From assembly GCF_021389975.1 (NCBI RefSeq), contig NZ_CP089981.1:5853501-5917500 (forward strand): 64,000 nt of DNA, in the 5' to 3' direction. Made by a program: the position numbers and the translations under genes. Below, piece by piece: positions 45,928 through 56,440 of the stretch; position 1 is the stretch's first letter; each line of letters opens with the position of its first letter. The notes beneath the pieces were generated by a model. That model did no database searches. It saw nothing but the letters and a program-made list of their open reading frames with translations, and was not told the DNA's origin. The stretch comes from Fulvivirga ulvae (GTDB lineage: Bacteria > Bacteroidota > Bacteroidia > Cytophagales > Cyclobacteriaceae).

Positions 45928-47481
45928 CTACCAGTCAATCGGAAAGTAATCCTTCAAAAACTTGCCACTCCAATGGGAGCCAGTGTTGATACCATCAAAG
46001 AACGGGTCACATACTCTGGCAGCGCCGTCCACGATGTCCAGTGGTGGCTGAAAATCATGGACCTTCTCTTTGTGTTTGGCAAGCTCTGCCGGATCTTCAT
46101 CAGTAACCCAACCGGTATCAACTGCATTCATATAGATCCCATCCTTAGCCAAATCGCTGGCTGAAGTATGTGTGAGCATGTTGAGCGCCGCCTTGGCCAT
46201 ATTGGTATGCGGGTGCCTGTCTTCCTTTTTGAACCTGTGGAACTTTCCTTCCATGGCAGACACATTAACAATATGCTTTTGCCCGGTATTGTCACGCCGC
46301 ATCATGGCGATCAGCCGGTTGCATAGCACAAATGGAGCCACGGCATTAACCAGTTGCACCTCAAGCATTTCAGGTGTCTGAATCTCACCCAGCCTCAGTC
46401 TCCAGCTATTGGTTTTCCTGAGGTCTACCTGCTGCAGATCTGCATCCAGTTGCCCCTCGGGGAAGACTTCCTTTACATCGAGGGACTGATCAAAACTGTA
46501 AGGGATCTGCGACAGTTGTGCGGATGCCCTCAGCCCTACTCCCGGCTCATTGCCATGCCATGACACCGGCAGGGAATTGTTCTTACCCAGGTGTACCACG
46601 CCAGCACTTTTTAGCTGGTCAAGGCAATCATGATGACTATGGAGCAGCACCCTGGCCTCATCAGGCAAATCATGATAAGGCAGACCCTCATGGGTCATCA
46701 TATGCTGATAAAAACCTGCCGGACGCCTTACCGTTTGTGCAGCGTTATTGATAAGAATGTCCAACCGGTCATAATGCTGCTCAATGTAGGTGGCGAATAT
46801 TTCAACGCTCGGGATATGCCTCAGGTCAAGCCCGTGGATATGCAGGCGATGCCCCCAGGTATTAAAATCTTCTTCTTTGGAAAACCGGAGAGCCGAATCA
46901 ACCGGAAACCTTGTGGTGGCCACCACTGTAGCACCGGCGCGCAGCATCATTAAGGTGGCCTGGTAACCTATTTTTAACCGCGATCCGGTGATCAAAGCCA
47001 CCTGCCCGGTGAGGTCGGCAGTCTGAAAGCGCTTAAAATAGTTGAGGTCACCACATTCTTTGCACATGGCATCATAAAAGTGGTGCAGTTGGGTGTACTC
47101 CTTTTTGCACACATAACAATTGCGTGCCGAGCTTAGCACCTGTTCGGTCTGTAGCTCATCAAGCTGCGAAACATCGGCTATTTGCTTCGGAGCGGTAAAC
47201 ACAGTGGCCGTTCTGGCAGACCTGATACCGGTAGCAGCCCGAGCCTCCCGGTCACGCTGTACCTGCAACTGTCTCTGATATTGTTTGGAAAGTTTATGCC
47301 GCTTTCTGACTTCATCCCTGTCAGGCCTGGACAACATACCTGCGGCTTTTAGCAAAGCCACCCGTTTATCTTCCGGCAAGGCAATAAACTGCCCACTGTC
47401 GGCGTTAAGTTTTTCCAGCACGTAAAGACAATGCTCTACTTCCTGAAGGGTTAACTTTCCCTCTGCTGTTTCATTGCTCAT
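45928..47481 (-). CDS. Atypical SDR-family protein with zinc ribbon
   Basis: 517 residues. The N-terminal 115 are helical and basic. A zinc ribbon with C122, C125, C140 and C143 follows (CYVCKKEY..CKEC). The Rossmann core begins at about 158 with VALITGSRLKIGY, where the loop TGSRLKIG departs from TGxxxGIG. The active-site YxxxK is replaced by a HTNMAK segment, so the usual Tyr is missing. Such proteins are found in bacteria and fungi and are listed as short-chain oxidoreductases of unknown substrate. It is monocistronic. Confidence 0.8.
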   Translation of the reverse strand: MSNETAEGKLTLQEVEHCLYVLEKLNADSGQFIALPEDKRVALLKAAGMLSRPDRDEVRKRHKLSKQYQRQLQVQRDREARAATGIRSARTATVFTAPKQIADVSQLDELQTEQVLSSARNCYVCKKEYTQLHHFYDAMCKECGDLNYFKRFQTADLTGQVALITGSRLKIGYQATLMMLRAGATVVATTRFPVDSALRFSKEEDFNTWGHRLHIHGLDLRHIPSVEIFATYIEQHYDRLDILINNAAQTVRRPAGFYQHMMTHEGLPYHDLPDEARVLLHSHHDCLDQLKSAGVVHLGKNNSLPVSWHGNEPGVGLRASAQLSQIPYSFDQSLDVKEVFPEGQLDADLQQVDLRKTNSWRLRLGEIQTPEMLEVQLVNAVAPFVLCNRLIAMMRRDNTGQKHIVNVSAMEGKFHRFKKEDRHPHTNMAKAALNMLTHTSASDLAKDGIYMNAVDTGWVTDEDPAELAKHKEKVHDFQPPLDIVDGAARVCDPFFDGINTGSHWSGKFLKDYFPIDW

Positions 47482-47838
47482 TCAAAAAATTAGCTATATG
47501 AATTAATCCGCGAATATAATTAAAGTCCAGTCTGATTTTTATATAAAATCTCCATTCTGCCATAAACTAAAAAAAGAAAATATAGGTGCCCGAATGTGAA
47601 AATATATTTGCACTTCAAATGTCGCCTCAACAAATGTTTCCTAGAGCCGGTGAATAACGTTAAAATCAAAATCACCCTATATACGCTCTGGAGAGCAATT
47701 TTCATATTTGTTGATGTATTTTTGTTGAGGTATTGTACACCCCGCCTTTGAGTATTTGTAGTAGCCGCTTACTTTCATAGATTGATCATAGGGACGAACT
47801 TGAGTTTGAATTTATTTTCAACCCAAACCCGCAAACCT
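47482..47838. other. Intergenic region between the SDR gene and the GH81 gene
   Basis: A 357-base, AT-rich divergent spacer that must hold promoters for both neighbours. No clear promoter consensus, repeat or RNA gene is seen. The minus-strand ORF at 47520-47705 has no family resemblance. Confidence 0.4.
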
Positions 47839-50800
47839 ATGAAACCAACTTCATGTACCGGGTGGCACTTCCTTACTCTGCCACCCTATGATATCTTTTT
47901 AAAATTTTTACAGAAAACGATTGCAGCTACAAAGGCCTTAAATGCGGCTTTAGCATTGATCCTTTTAGCTTTTTTAAGCTTTACAGTTCAGGCCCAGGTC
48001 GTACCTGTAGGCAGCGGCAGCTACACTACTAGTTTTCCCGGCACGGATGAGGCAGGAAGAAATACCTTTCCCTCAGGCGCGCCGCAACTTTCAGGAGTTG
48101 CTGCCAATAAACCAGTCCCTACGAATGACTGGTGGTCAAACCTGATTAAAAACGACCATGGCGGACAGGCTTTTAACTACCCTTTGTCTTTTAGATCAGA
48201 AACGGATGGCCTTGTGGTCAACTATACCATTCCCCTGGCTTCATCCGCCAATGAATACAGGGAACCTATGAGTGCTGTAGATGCCATTAAAGTAGGTGTC
48301 TCCGGGCTTAATGCTACCCGGTCTACCATTGCTGACTACTCCGACTGGACCGTGACAGCCAACTGGGCTTCCGGAGGGAACAACTTCTCTGCTACCATGG
48401 GTATGGGTATGCCCTTCGTTTATTTCACAAAAGCCTCGGGCAACACTGCTCAGGTACAGGTCAATTTCAATGCTCCCGGTGTAACCGTTTCCGGCAACAA
48501 GTTGCTGATCCAAAACAATATGAATAATTCCAGCTATGTGGTTTTTGGCCCCGCAGGCTCAACATGGTCAGGTAGCGGAGGAGTATTTACCTCATCACTG
48601 GCAGGAAAAAACTACTGGTCAATGGCCCTGGTACCTCCGGGCATGGATATCAACAGCTTTATAGCCAACTACGAAAGGTACGCCTATGTATTCCCGGCCA
48701 ATACAACTGTAGACTGGAATTATAATGAAAACACATCTATGGTAACCACGACTTTTGCCGTTACTCCGGACGTTAAAGAAGGTGGCTACAACGAAGTTCT
48801 GCTGGGACTCCTGCCTCATCAGTGGGCACATCTTGGAGCAGGATCTGCCCAGCCGAATCTGGCCACTTACCACACTGTGAGAGGTGAACTTAAAATGCTT
48901 GGGGGCAACACGTTCTCTGTAGCCAACAAATTCAGTGGCGTACTCCCTACCCTGCCTAATCTGGCCAAATACAGCAATGGCTTTGACATTGGCAGTCTGA
49001 ATGATAAAGTAAATGCCATTAAAGGCGATGGACTTCCCGGTTGGACAGACTCTTACAACGAAGGGCAAAATATGAACCGGCTGATCCAGGCTGCCCGTAT
49101 TGCCGACCAGATTGGTAATACTGCAGCACGGGACCAACTGCTGGATACCGTTCAGGAGCGCCTTGAAGACTGGCTGACCGTGGAAGGTGGCGAAGTGGCT
49201 TTTATGTTTTATTACAACGATACCTGGGATGCTCTTCTGGGCTACCCCGCCGGACACAGTCAGGACAGCAATCTTAATGATCACCATTTTCACTGGGGGT
49301 ACTTCATCCATGCAGCCTCAGCGCTGGAGCAGTTCAGGCCAGGCTGGGCCAATAACTGGGGACCTATGATCAACATGCTGATCAGAGATGCAGGAAACCC
49401 GAGCAGAACAGACAACATGTTTCCTTTCCTGAGAAATTTCAGTCCTTATGCCGGCCACGCCTGGGCCAATGGCTTCGCCACGGAGCCTTTCGGCAATGAC
49501 CAGGAATCAACTTCCGAATCCATGCAATTCAATGCATCACTGATCCACTGGGGCACTATCACCAACAACCCCGAGATTCGTGACCTGGGTATTTACCTAT
49601 ATACCACCGAGGTGACTGCCATACAGGAATATTGGTTCGACATCCACGACAGGACCTTCCGACCTGAATATGCCCACGAAATGATCGCCAGAATATGGAG
49701 CGCCGGGTATGACAACGGCACCTGGTGGACATCAGACATTGCCGCCTCTTATGGTATTCAGCTTTACCCCATCCACGGAGGTGCTTTGTACATGGGCTAT
49801 GACCTGGATTATGTTCAGGAAGTCTGGAATGGTATGAAATCAAAAACAGAAGTGCTGAGCAATACTCCCAATGCCAATTTATGGTACGACACCTACTGGA
49901 GCTTCCTCGCATTCCTTGATCCTGCCCAGGCCATAAGCCTGTACAACAGTTATACTGGCAGGGATGTAAAAGTAGGTATTTCCGATGCCCAGACTTACCA
50001 CTGGCTTCACTCCATGAATGCCCTTGGCCACGTGGCAGATGAAATAACCGCTGACTACCCGATAGCCGGTGTATTTGAAAAGGACGGCGTAAGAACGTAC
50101 GTAGCCCATAACTATGGCAGTACTGACATTACCGTTCATTTTTCAGACGGGGCCACACTTTATGTTCCGGCAGGAGAAATGGCAACCAGCAAAGACACCG
50201 GTGCTTCTATCTCCATATCAGCTCCAGGAATTGTAGCGGAGCCATGTACTTCCGGCGTAAACAGCAATTTCACACTGGAGGCCCATGTCACCGGCTCTGG
50301 TGTTTCATACGTTGAGTTTTTCAGAAACGGTGCTTCTGTAGGTACTGATAACGCTGCTCCGTACCAGTTGCAGCAATCTTTCTCCTCCGACGGTGTTTAT
50401 ACTTACACGGCCAGGGCCTACAGCGGATCAGCTTTCGAAGTCAGTAATGTCTTCCAGGTCATAGTGGGTTTGGGAACACAAGTGCCCTACTCCTCCCCTC
50501 ATACCATACCCGGCACCTTCGAATCCGGTCTGTATGATGCGGGTGGCAATGGTATTTCTTACTACGATACCAATCCCAACATTTATGAGGCCAATTTCCG
50601 TACAGATGATGAAGTAGATGCTGCCTCCTCACCCTCTCAAGGCACTTCCATCGGGTGGATAGCTCCCGGGGAGTGGGTAGAATACAGCATCAATGCCACT
50701 TCAGGAAAATATGACATTGCCCTGAATATTGCTGCAAAAGCCTCAGAAGGCGGAATGAGCGGATCCCTGAGCATTGATATGGACTGCAATCCCGTAGCCA

Positions 50801-52239
50801 CTATTAACTCCACACCTCTTACGGGAGACTGGGACACCTACCAGGCAGTGACCGCCACGGATATTAACATACCCGCAGGAAGCCACATCATCCGTGTAAC
50901 CTTTAATTCAGGTGTATATAACCTTGGAAGGCTCACTTTTACCAGAACGGGTAACCTGGACGGGAACAACAGCCCTCCCGGCACACCAACCGGTATTCAG
51001 GTCACCAGCACAACTGCGAGCAGCCTTACCATCGGCTGGAATGCCTCCACAGACCCTGACAATAACCTCAGCGGCTACGATGTGTATTTGAATAACACGC
51101 TGGTTGATAATGTTTCTTCAACCTCCTACACCTTCACCAGGTTGACATCCAATACCACCTACCAGATGGGGGTTAATGCCCGTGACAGTGAGAACGCAGT
51201 GTCGCAAAGAGTTTCGGTGAGTGGAACCACTGACGAGCAAACCTCCAATGGGGTACCCATTCCGGCAGTCATTCAGGCCGAAAATTATACTGACATGAGT
51301 GGTATTCAGATGGAAGGGACCAGCGATACAGGCGGAGGCCAAAATGTAGGCTGGATCGATGCAGGAGACTGGTTGGAGTATGAAATTTATGTTCCTGAAG
51401 CCGGGGATTACACCATAGACTACAGGGTGGCAAGCCTCAATGCAGGCGGAGTTATTGAATTTTTCAGCAATGGCACATCCAAAGCGACTACCAGCTTCAA
51501 CGCAACCGGAGACTGGCAAAACTGGACAACGGTAAGCGAATCTGTAAACCTTCCTTCCGGAGACCAGACCATAAGACTGGTGTCTAATAATTCCGGATGG
51601 AACATCAACTGGATAGAATTCAAAAGTGCAGGAACCACCCCTCCCGACGGAGATGGATGTAACATTGCAGTCAATGGAGACTTTTCCGTTGAAATATCAG
51701 ATGACGCTACCAACCCAACGCTGACTTTTGTTCCCGAACGTTCCGGCGTTGGATCACCGACCTGTATTTTATACTACAGCACATCTCCTGACGGCACTTA
51801 CCCGGGCTACCTCGTATCTGCAAGTACACCTTACCAGATCAATGCGAGTGCCGGCCAAACGATATACTTCTACTACACTTATAGTCTGCCTGAGGGTGGT
51901 GAGAACAATACTCTCAACAACAAAAAGAGCTTTGTGGTAGCGCAATGTGGCAGTAGTAGTGCCAGAATGGGTGCAGAAACGCAAAGTAAGCAAACAAATA
52001 TCAGCGAAAGCCTCCGGCTATACCCTAACCCGGCCAATGACAAAATATTCCTGTCAGGGCTGCCTCAGGATGTATCGGAAGTGTTGATTTTTGATGCCAC
52101 AGGCCGCACGCAGTCACTGAAAAGTACGGACGGCAGCAAAAACTTATCGCTGGACATCAGACATCTTGTAAAAGGACTATACTTCATCAGAGTACAATCA
52201 AAAGATGAGGTTATTACAAGATCCTTTATGAAAGAGTAA
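47839..52239 (+). CDS. Secreted GH81 endo-beta-1,3-glucanase with CBM6 modules and T9SS sorting domain
   Basis: 1466 residues from ATG 47839 (MKPTSC); a TTG at 47782 is an alternative. A long signal peptide ends near VQAQ. The GH81 catalytic region covers about 68-760, with PTNDWWSNL near its start, DHHFHWGYF beginning at D481 and NDQESTSES with candidate catalytic E556 and E560. Then follow an Ig-like module (about 800-877), a CBM6-like module (884-1035), Fn3 (1049-1130), a second CBM6 (1139-1268) with QNVGWIDAGDW, a Cys-bounded module (1272-1371) shared with the next gene, and a T9SS C-terminal domain beginning at YPNPANDK. It cleaves beta-1,3-glucan and is exported to the cell surface or medium. 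Confidence 0.94.
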   Translation: MKPTSCTGWHFLTLPPYDIFLKFLQKTIAATKALNAALALILLAFLSFTVQAQVVPVGSGSYTTSFPGTDEAGRNTFPSGAPQLSGVAANKPVPTNDWWSNLIKNDHGGQAFNYPLSFRSETDGLVVNYTIPLASSANEYREPMSAVDAIKVGVSGLNATRSTIADYSDWTVTANWASGGNNFSATMGMGMPFVYFTKASGNTAQVQVNFNAPGVTVSGNKLLIQNNMNNSSYVVFGPAGSTWSGSGGVFTSSLAGKNYWSMALVPPGMDINSFIANYERYAYVFPANTTVDWNYNENTSMVTTTFAVTPDVKEGGYNEVLLGLLPHQWAHLGAGSAQPNLATYHTVRGELKMLGGNTFSVANKFSGVLPTLPNLAKYSNGFDIGSLNDKVNAIKGDGLPGWTDSYNEGQNMNRLIQAARIADQIGNTAARDQLLDTVQERLEDWLTVEGGEVAFMFYYNDTWDALLGYPAGHSQDSNLNDHHFHWGYFIHAASALEQFRPGWANNWGPMINMLIRDAGNPSRTDNMFPFLRNFSPYAGHAWANGFATEPFGNDQESTSESMQFNASLIHWGTITNNPEIRDLGIYLYTTEVTAIQEYWFDIHDRTFRPEYAHEMIARIWSAGYDNGTWWTSDIAASYGIQLYPIHGGALYMGYDLDYVQEVWNGMKSKTEVLSNTPNANLWYDTYWSFLAFLDPAQAISLYNSYTGRDVKVGISDAQTYHWLHSMNALGHVADEITADYPIAGVFEKDGVRTYVAHNYGSTDITVHFSDGATLYVPAGEMATSKDTGASISISAPGIVAEPCTSGVNSNFTLEAHVTGSGVSYVEFFRNGASVGTDNAAPYQLQQSFSSDGVYTYTARAYSGSAFEVSNVFQVIVGLGTQVPYSSPHTIPGTFESGLYDAGGNGISYYDTNPNIYEANFRTDDEVDAASSPSQGTSIGWIAPGEWVEYSINATSGKYDIALNIAAKASEGGMSGSLSIDMDCNPVATINSTPLTGDWDTYQAVTATDINIPAGSHIIRVTFNSGVYNLGRLTFTRTGNLDGNNSPPGTPTGIQVTSTTASSLTIGWNASTDPDNNLSGYDVYLNNTLVDNVSSTSYTFTRLTSNTTYQMGVNARDSENAVSQRVSVSGTTDEQTSNGVPIPAVIQAENYTDMSGIQMEGTSDTGGGQNVGWIDAGDWLEYEIYVPEAGDYTIDYRVASLNAGGVIEFFSNGTSKATTSFNATGDWQNWTTVSESVNLPSGDQTIRLVSNNSGWNINWIEFKSAGTTPPDGDGCNIAVNGDFSVEISDDATNPTLTFVPERSGVGSPTCILYYSTSPDGTYPGYLVSASTPYQINASAGQTIYFYYTYSLPEGGENNTLNNKKSFVVAQCGSSSARMGAETQSKQTNISESLRLYPNPANDKIFLSGLPQDVSEVLIFDATGRTQSLKSTDGSKNLSLDIRHLVKGLYFIRVQSKDEVITRSFMKE

Positions 52240-52403
52240 GCTATAGTTTAAACCGGTCGTCATTCCCTCAGCCCTTTATACTGGGTGTAAATTGAATAGG
52301 GGTTCAAAACAAAGGGGAATGGCGGCTCAGGTTTTCTTAAGGAAACAGTTAATCACTTACAATAAATTATACATGCTATAACAACCAATTAAAAAACAAC
52401 CAT

Positions 52404-52430
52404 GGCTAAGGGAGCAGAAGCCCCTTAGCC
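52404..52430. promoter_or_regulatory. Stem-loop upstream of the GH64 gene
   Basis: Perfect 9-bp arms, GGCTAAGGG at 52404-52412 and CCCTTAGCC at 52422-52430, with a 9-base loop. It ends 27 bases before the GH64 start. It may be a leader-RNA structure or the terminator of the upstream GH81 transcript, as an AT-rich but not T-pure tract follows. Confidence 0.6.
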
Positions 52431-52457
52431 TAAATTTTCAACTTAAACCAACGCCCC

Positions 52458-54749
52458 ATGACATCTAATTTAATTACAACCCGACTCAGAAGAGCCGTGC
52501 TGCTCTTGCTTATGTTCATTCCTGTGCTGAGTATTGCGCAGGTTACCGTTCCTTTTAAAATCGAAAACCATTCAGGGTTGCCCGATAACCAGCTTTTCGT
52601 AGCTGTAGTCGGTGAAGACCTTGCCGAACCAAGCAACCACATATGGGTTGACCCTGCCACAGGAGCTCAATTGCCCATGTCCCCTGCCTACAATACTATT
52701 CAGGGGCCGGTTTACGGAGGCAATCAGGGCCCCGGTCAAAACGGCCTGTACGCCGATTGTTTCAAGAGGCTCAGTGAAATTGCCAACAATACGGTAATGG
52801 TTCCTCCCATTCAGGGCTGCCGGATATTCATCGCTTATGAAGAGCAACTTTATTTTTACTTCTTTGGAGCTTCCGGCGCACAACGAGGCTACACATCGCC
52901 CAATGCCACTGACCCCACTGACCCTAACCAAGGTATCCGGTATGAGATCATTGAGCTGACCAATAACCAATACGGCATGTTTGCCAATACAACCCGGGTT
53001 GATTCCTATCAATACCCCATCGGTATGGAACTATCTGGCTCAGATGGCTACTACAAAAAGGTGGGAGAAATAGCTACACATGAAGAAATAGTGGCTGCCT
53101 TTCAGGCCAGTGTTCCTGTAGAATTCCAGAAGTGCCTTGACCCCGCCACCGGGGAGATCACAGCTCCCTCTAAAACACCCGAATTTGCCGACGGCTCAGT
53201 AGGTACTATGCCAGTACCCGGGCCATATGTAAATTACATGAAGCCATATGTAGATGCTGTATGGAGCAAATATGCTAATGAAGACCTGATATTTGATGCC
53301 GGTGACGCCGGAATCTGGAAAGGCCGTGTTCAGGGCGAACAGCTTGTAATGGTAAGCCAGTCGCCAGCGTTCCTGGGCAGACAAGCCATTATTACCAGAA
53401 GGCCTACCACACAGGAAGTTTTTGAAGGAAAAGGCGTATTGGATAATGTAGTGCAGGATGGCACCACTGACCTTCTGGTGCAGGCCCAGATCTGTGCTGC
53501 CCTCAACCGCCACATCATTGATATCAATACCCCTAACCCAGGGTTACAGGATTGGTCTGATGCTTCCCAATATTATCAGGCCTCTCCCTGTAACCATTAC
53601 GCAAAGTTCTGGCACCAGCAAGGTATCAGTGTAGACCAGCTTTCTTATGGTTTTGCCTATGATGATGTTTTTGAATATTCATCATCCGTCCATACACCAA
53701 ATCCTACACAAGCTATCATTAACATTGGTCCTTACGATGACGATGATACCGGCACTGCCACTCCTATTCCTGCCACGATCCAGGCAGAAGCTTACACCAA
53801 CATGAATGGAATACAACTGGAAGCTACAACCGATGATGGTGGCGGTGAAAACGTAGGGTGGATTGATACCGGAGACTGGATTGAATATGAAATTAATGTA
53901 CCCCAGGCCGGAAATTACACAGTGGAATACCGTGTTGCGAGCCTTGATGCAGGCGGCGTGATAGAGTTCTTCTCCAATGGATCATCTAAAGGAACTACCA
54001 GTTTTAATGCTACGGGAGGCTGGCAAAACTGGACTACAGCCAGCACTACCGTAAGCCTCTCCGCAGGAGAGCAGACTGTAAGGCTTGTGTCTAACAATTC
54101 AGGATGGAATATCAACTGGATAGCATTTAAAACTTCAGGGACTCCTCCTCAGGACGGATGCAACATATCCGTAAATGCAGATTTCTCGGTAGAAATCTCG
54201 GAGGACTCCAATAACCCTACTTTGACCTTTGTCCCCAAAAGGTCAGGTGTTGGTTCGCCAACCTGCATATTGTACTACAGCACTTCGGCCAATGACCCTT
54301 ACCCTGGCTATTTGGTATCTGCCAATACACCATACCAGATCAATGCCGGTGCAGGGCAAACGATTTATTTTTACTATACCTACAGCTTGCCCGAAGGTGG
54401 TGAAAACAACACGCTGAACAACAAAAAGAGCTTTGTTGTAGGCAACTGCAATTCATCAGCTACCGCAAGACGGTCTTCCACTACACAGGAGGAACCTATA
54501 ACGGAAAATGAGTTTAAACAGCCAGTAATATACCCTAACCCGGCAGGTAATCAACTGAATGTTGAAAATCTTCCTGCAGAAACCCGGGCGATCACTATTT
54601 ACGATATAACCGGTAAAAAGAGCTTAATCGTGAATGACACCAAGGGTACGAGGGCTACTCTGGACATCCGGCATCTCCCTAGAGGACTTCATTTTATGAA
54701 AATGCAGACCATAAACGGTACTGTAACGGTCCCATTTGTAAAAGAATAG
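52458..54749 (+). CDS. Secreted GH64 beta-1,3-glucanase with CBM6 and T9SS sorting domain
   Basis: 763 residues. The signal peptide ends near SIAQ. The GH64 thaumatin-like catalytic domain spans about 28-430 (VPFKIENHSGLPDNQLFVAVVGED at its start, a CRIFIAYEEQLYFYF strand pair). GH64 enzymes release laminaripentaose from beta-1,3-glucan. A CBM6 lies at about 434-560 (ENVGWIDTGDW), a Cys-bounded module like that in the GH81 protein at 565-662, and a T9SS domain from YPNPAGNQ. The latter two modules show high identity with the GH81 gene product, which points to recent module sharing. It is the second gene of the glucanase cluster. Confidence 0.92.
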   Translation: MTSNLITTRLRRAVLLLLMFIPVLSIAQVTVPFKIENHSGLPDNQLFVAVVGEDLAEPSNHIWVDPATGAQLPMSPAYNTIQGPVYGGNQGPGQNGLYADCFKRLSEIANNTVMVPPIQGCRIFIAYEEQLYFYFFGASGAQRGYTSPNATDPTDPNQGIRYEIIELTNNQYGMFANTTRVDSYQYPIGMELSGSDGYYKKVGEIATHEEIVAAFQASVPVEFQKCLDPATGEITAPSKTPEFADGSVGTMPVPGPYVNYMKPYVDAVWSKYANEDLIFDAGDAGIWKGRVQGEQLVMVSQSPAFLGRQAIITRRPTTQEVFEGKGVLDNVVQDGTTDLLVQAQICAALNRHIIDINTPNPGLQDWSDASQYYQASPCNHYAKFWHQQGISVDQLSYGFAYDDVFEYSSSVHTPNPTQAIINIGPYDDDDTGTATPIPATIQAEAYTNMNGIQLEATTDDGGGENVGWIDTGDWIEYEINVPQAGNYTVEYRVASLDAGGVIEFFSNGSSKGTTSFNATGGWQNWTTASTTVSLSAGEQTVRLVSNNSGWNINWIAFKTSGTPPQDGCNISVNADFSVEISEDSNNPTLTFVPKRSGVGSPTCILYYSTSANDPYPGYLVSANTPYQINAGAGQTIYFYYTYSLPEGGENNTLNNKKSFVVGNCNSSATARRSSTTQEEPITENEFKQPVIYPNPAGNQLNVENLPAETRAITIYDITGKKSLIVNDTKGTRATLDIRHLPRGLHFMKMQTINGTVTVPFVKE

Positions 54750-54890
54750 CAAAACCATCCGGGCCATGGCATTTCAGCGCAAAGGCACGATATCTTCATG
54801 TGGGCAAGCCACTGTTTATATCGCCTTACCTGATGTCATCCGCCCGGAGCTATAGATTAAACCAAATTTTCAAACTAAAACCAACAGATC

Positions 54891-56330
54891 ATGAAAACAA
54901 AATCAACAATTTTGGTGATCGCAGGGCTCTTACTCGGGCACCTCGGCCTTGCTCAAAACTGGCAGCTCGTCTGGCAGGATGAATTTACAAACGGTATCAG
55001 CTCCGACTGGGTCTTCGAGATCGGAAATGGCTCATCCGGATGGGGAAATAATGAACTGCAATATTACCGTAGGGAAAATGCGACTGTTCAAAACGGACAA
55101 CTGGTGATTACTGCCAAACGCGAAAACTACGGAGGCTTCAACTATACCTCTGCCAGGATGAAAACCCAGGGGCGTAAATCGTTCCGCTATGGAAAAATCG
55201 AAGCCCGTATAGCCATCCCTTCCAGCCTGGGCTTGTGGCCCGCTTTCTGGATGCTGGGCAATAGCATTACCAGTGTGGGCTGGCCTGCCTGTGGTGAAAT
55301 AGACATCATGGAGCATGTGAACACCTCTCCTGACGTACACGGCACCATTCACTGGCAGGACCACAACGGCAACTATGCCTCATATGGCGGCCACACGGCT
55401 ACCAATGTCACCAATTACCACGTGTATTCCATCGAGTGGAATGAAAACAGTATCAAGTGGTTTGTTGACGGCCAGCAATACCATATTGTGGACATCAGCA
55501 ATGGCGTTAACGGCACGAGCGAATTTCACAACGAGTACTTCATACTGCTCAACATGGCTGTAGGTGGCAACTGGCCGGGCTTTAATGTTGACAATAGTGC
55601 ACTTCCAGCCAGCATGTATGTTGACTATGTGCGTGTTTACCAGGGCGGTGGCAGTAACAATTTCTCGGTCTTCAGGGAAGCTGAGCAGTATAGCAGCATG
55701 AGCGGTGTACAAACCGAAGCTACCTCCGACGCAGGGGGCGGCCAGAATGTAGGCTGGATCGACACCGGAGACTGGATGGCTTATAACAGTATCAATATAC
55801 CATCATCAGGCTACTACACCGTAGAATACCGGGTTGCCAGTGTTAATGGCGGACAACTGTCTCTGGACCTCAATGGCGGGGCAACCGTACTGGGAAGCCG
55901 TGGGATACCTGCAACCGGCGGATGGCAAAACTGGACCACCGTATCCCACTCGGTGTACATCAATGCCGGTACTTACAATTTCGGTATTTATGCTCAATCC
56001 GGTGGGTGGAACATCAACTGGTGGCGTATTACAAGCCAGGCATCTGCCTCTGCCCGAACCGCTTCGGACACGCAGGAAACGCCTAAAACTGAGGAAACCA
56101 ATGCCATTGAGTTTAAACTTTACCCTAACCCGGTAGCCAGTGAATTAAAGCTGCATTTACCTGCGGGTACTTCCAGTCAGGTGAAGGTGTTTAACAACAT
56201 TGGCCAGGTGGTATTACAAACCAAAGTAGTGAATAATACCATAGATGTATCATCGCTCAAACCAGGGCAATACACCCTGCAACTGGGCAGCGGTGATCAT
56301 GCACTCTCTCAGAGATTTATCAAGGAATAA
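54891..56330 (+). CDS. Secreted GH16 laminarinase with CBM6 and T9SS sorting domain
   Basis: 479 residues. The signal peptide ends near LGLAQ. The GH16 domain (about 22-255) carries the catalytic motif E136-I-D-I-M-E141, with Asp138 between the two catalytic acids, and the N-terminal WQLVWQDEF typical of laminarinases. A CBM6 follows (about 260-385; QNVGWIDTGDWMAY), then a T9SS domain from YPNPVASE. It cleaves beta-1,3 or mixed glucans internally and complements the GH81 and GH64 enzymes encoded upstream. Confidence 0.94.
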   Translation: MKTKSTILVIAGLLLGHLGLAQNWQLVWQDEFTNGISSDWVFEIGNGSSGWGNNELQYYRRENATVQNGQLVITAKRENYGGFNYTSARMKTQGRKSFRYGKIEARIAIPSSLGLWPAFWMLGNSITSVGWPACGEIDIMEHVNTSPDVHGTIHWQDHNGNYASYGGHTATNVTNYHVYSIEWNENSIKWFVDGQQYHIVDISNGVNGTSEFHNEYFILLNMAVGGNWPGFNVDNSALPASMYVDYVRVYQGGGSNNFSVFREAEQYSSMSGVQTEATSDAGGGQNVGWIDTGDWMAYNSINIPSSGYYTVEYRVASVNGGQLSLDLNGGATVLGSRGIPATGGWQNWTTVSHSVYINAGTYNFGIYAQSGGWNINWWRITSQASASARTASDTQETPKTEETNAIEFKLYPNPVASELKLHLPAGTSSQVKVFNNIGQVVLQTKVVNNTIDVSSLKPGQYTLQLGSGDHALSQRFIKE

Positions 56331-56345
56331 AAGAAACCCCTGATG

Positions 56346-56376
56346 CTGTCACCGGTACTTATGTGCCGGCTGACAG
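56346..56376. promoter_or_regulatory. Imperfect hairpin between the GH16 and GH18 genes
   Basis: CTGTC-A-CCGG pairs with CCGG-CT-GACAG (56346-56355, 56366-56376) around a short loop. It lies 16 bases after the GH16 stop and could stabilise or end that transcript. No T-tract follows. Confidence 0.45.
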
Positions 56377-56440
56377 TACCAGGGTACCAATGCAGACAAG
56401 GAATAATTAAATCTTTTTCTAACCTAAAAAGTGAAAACTT

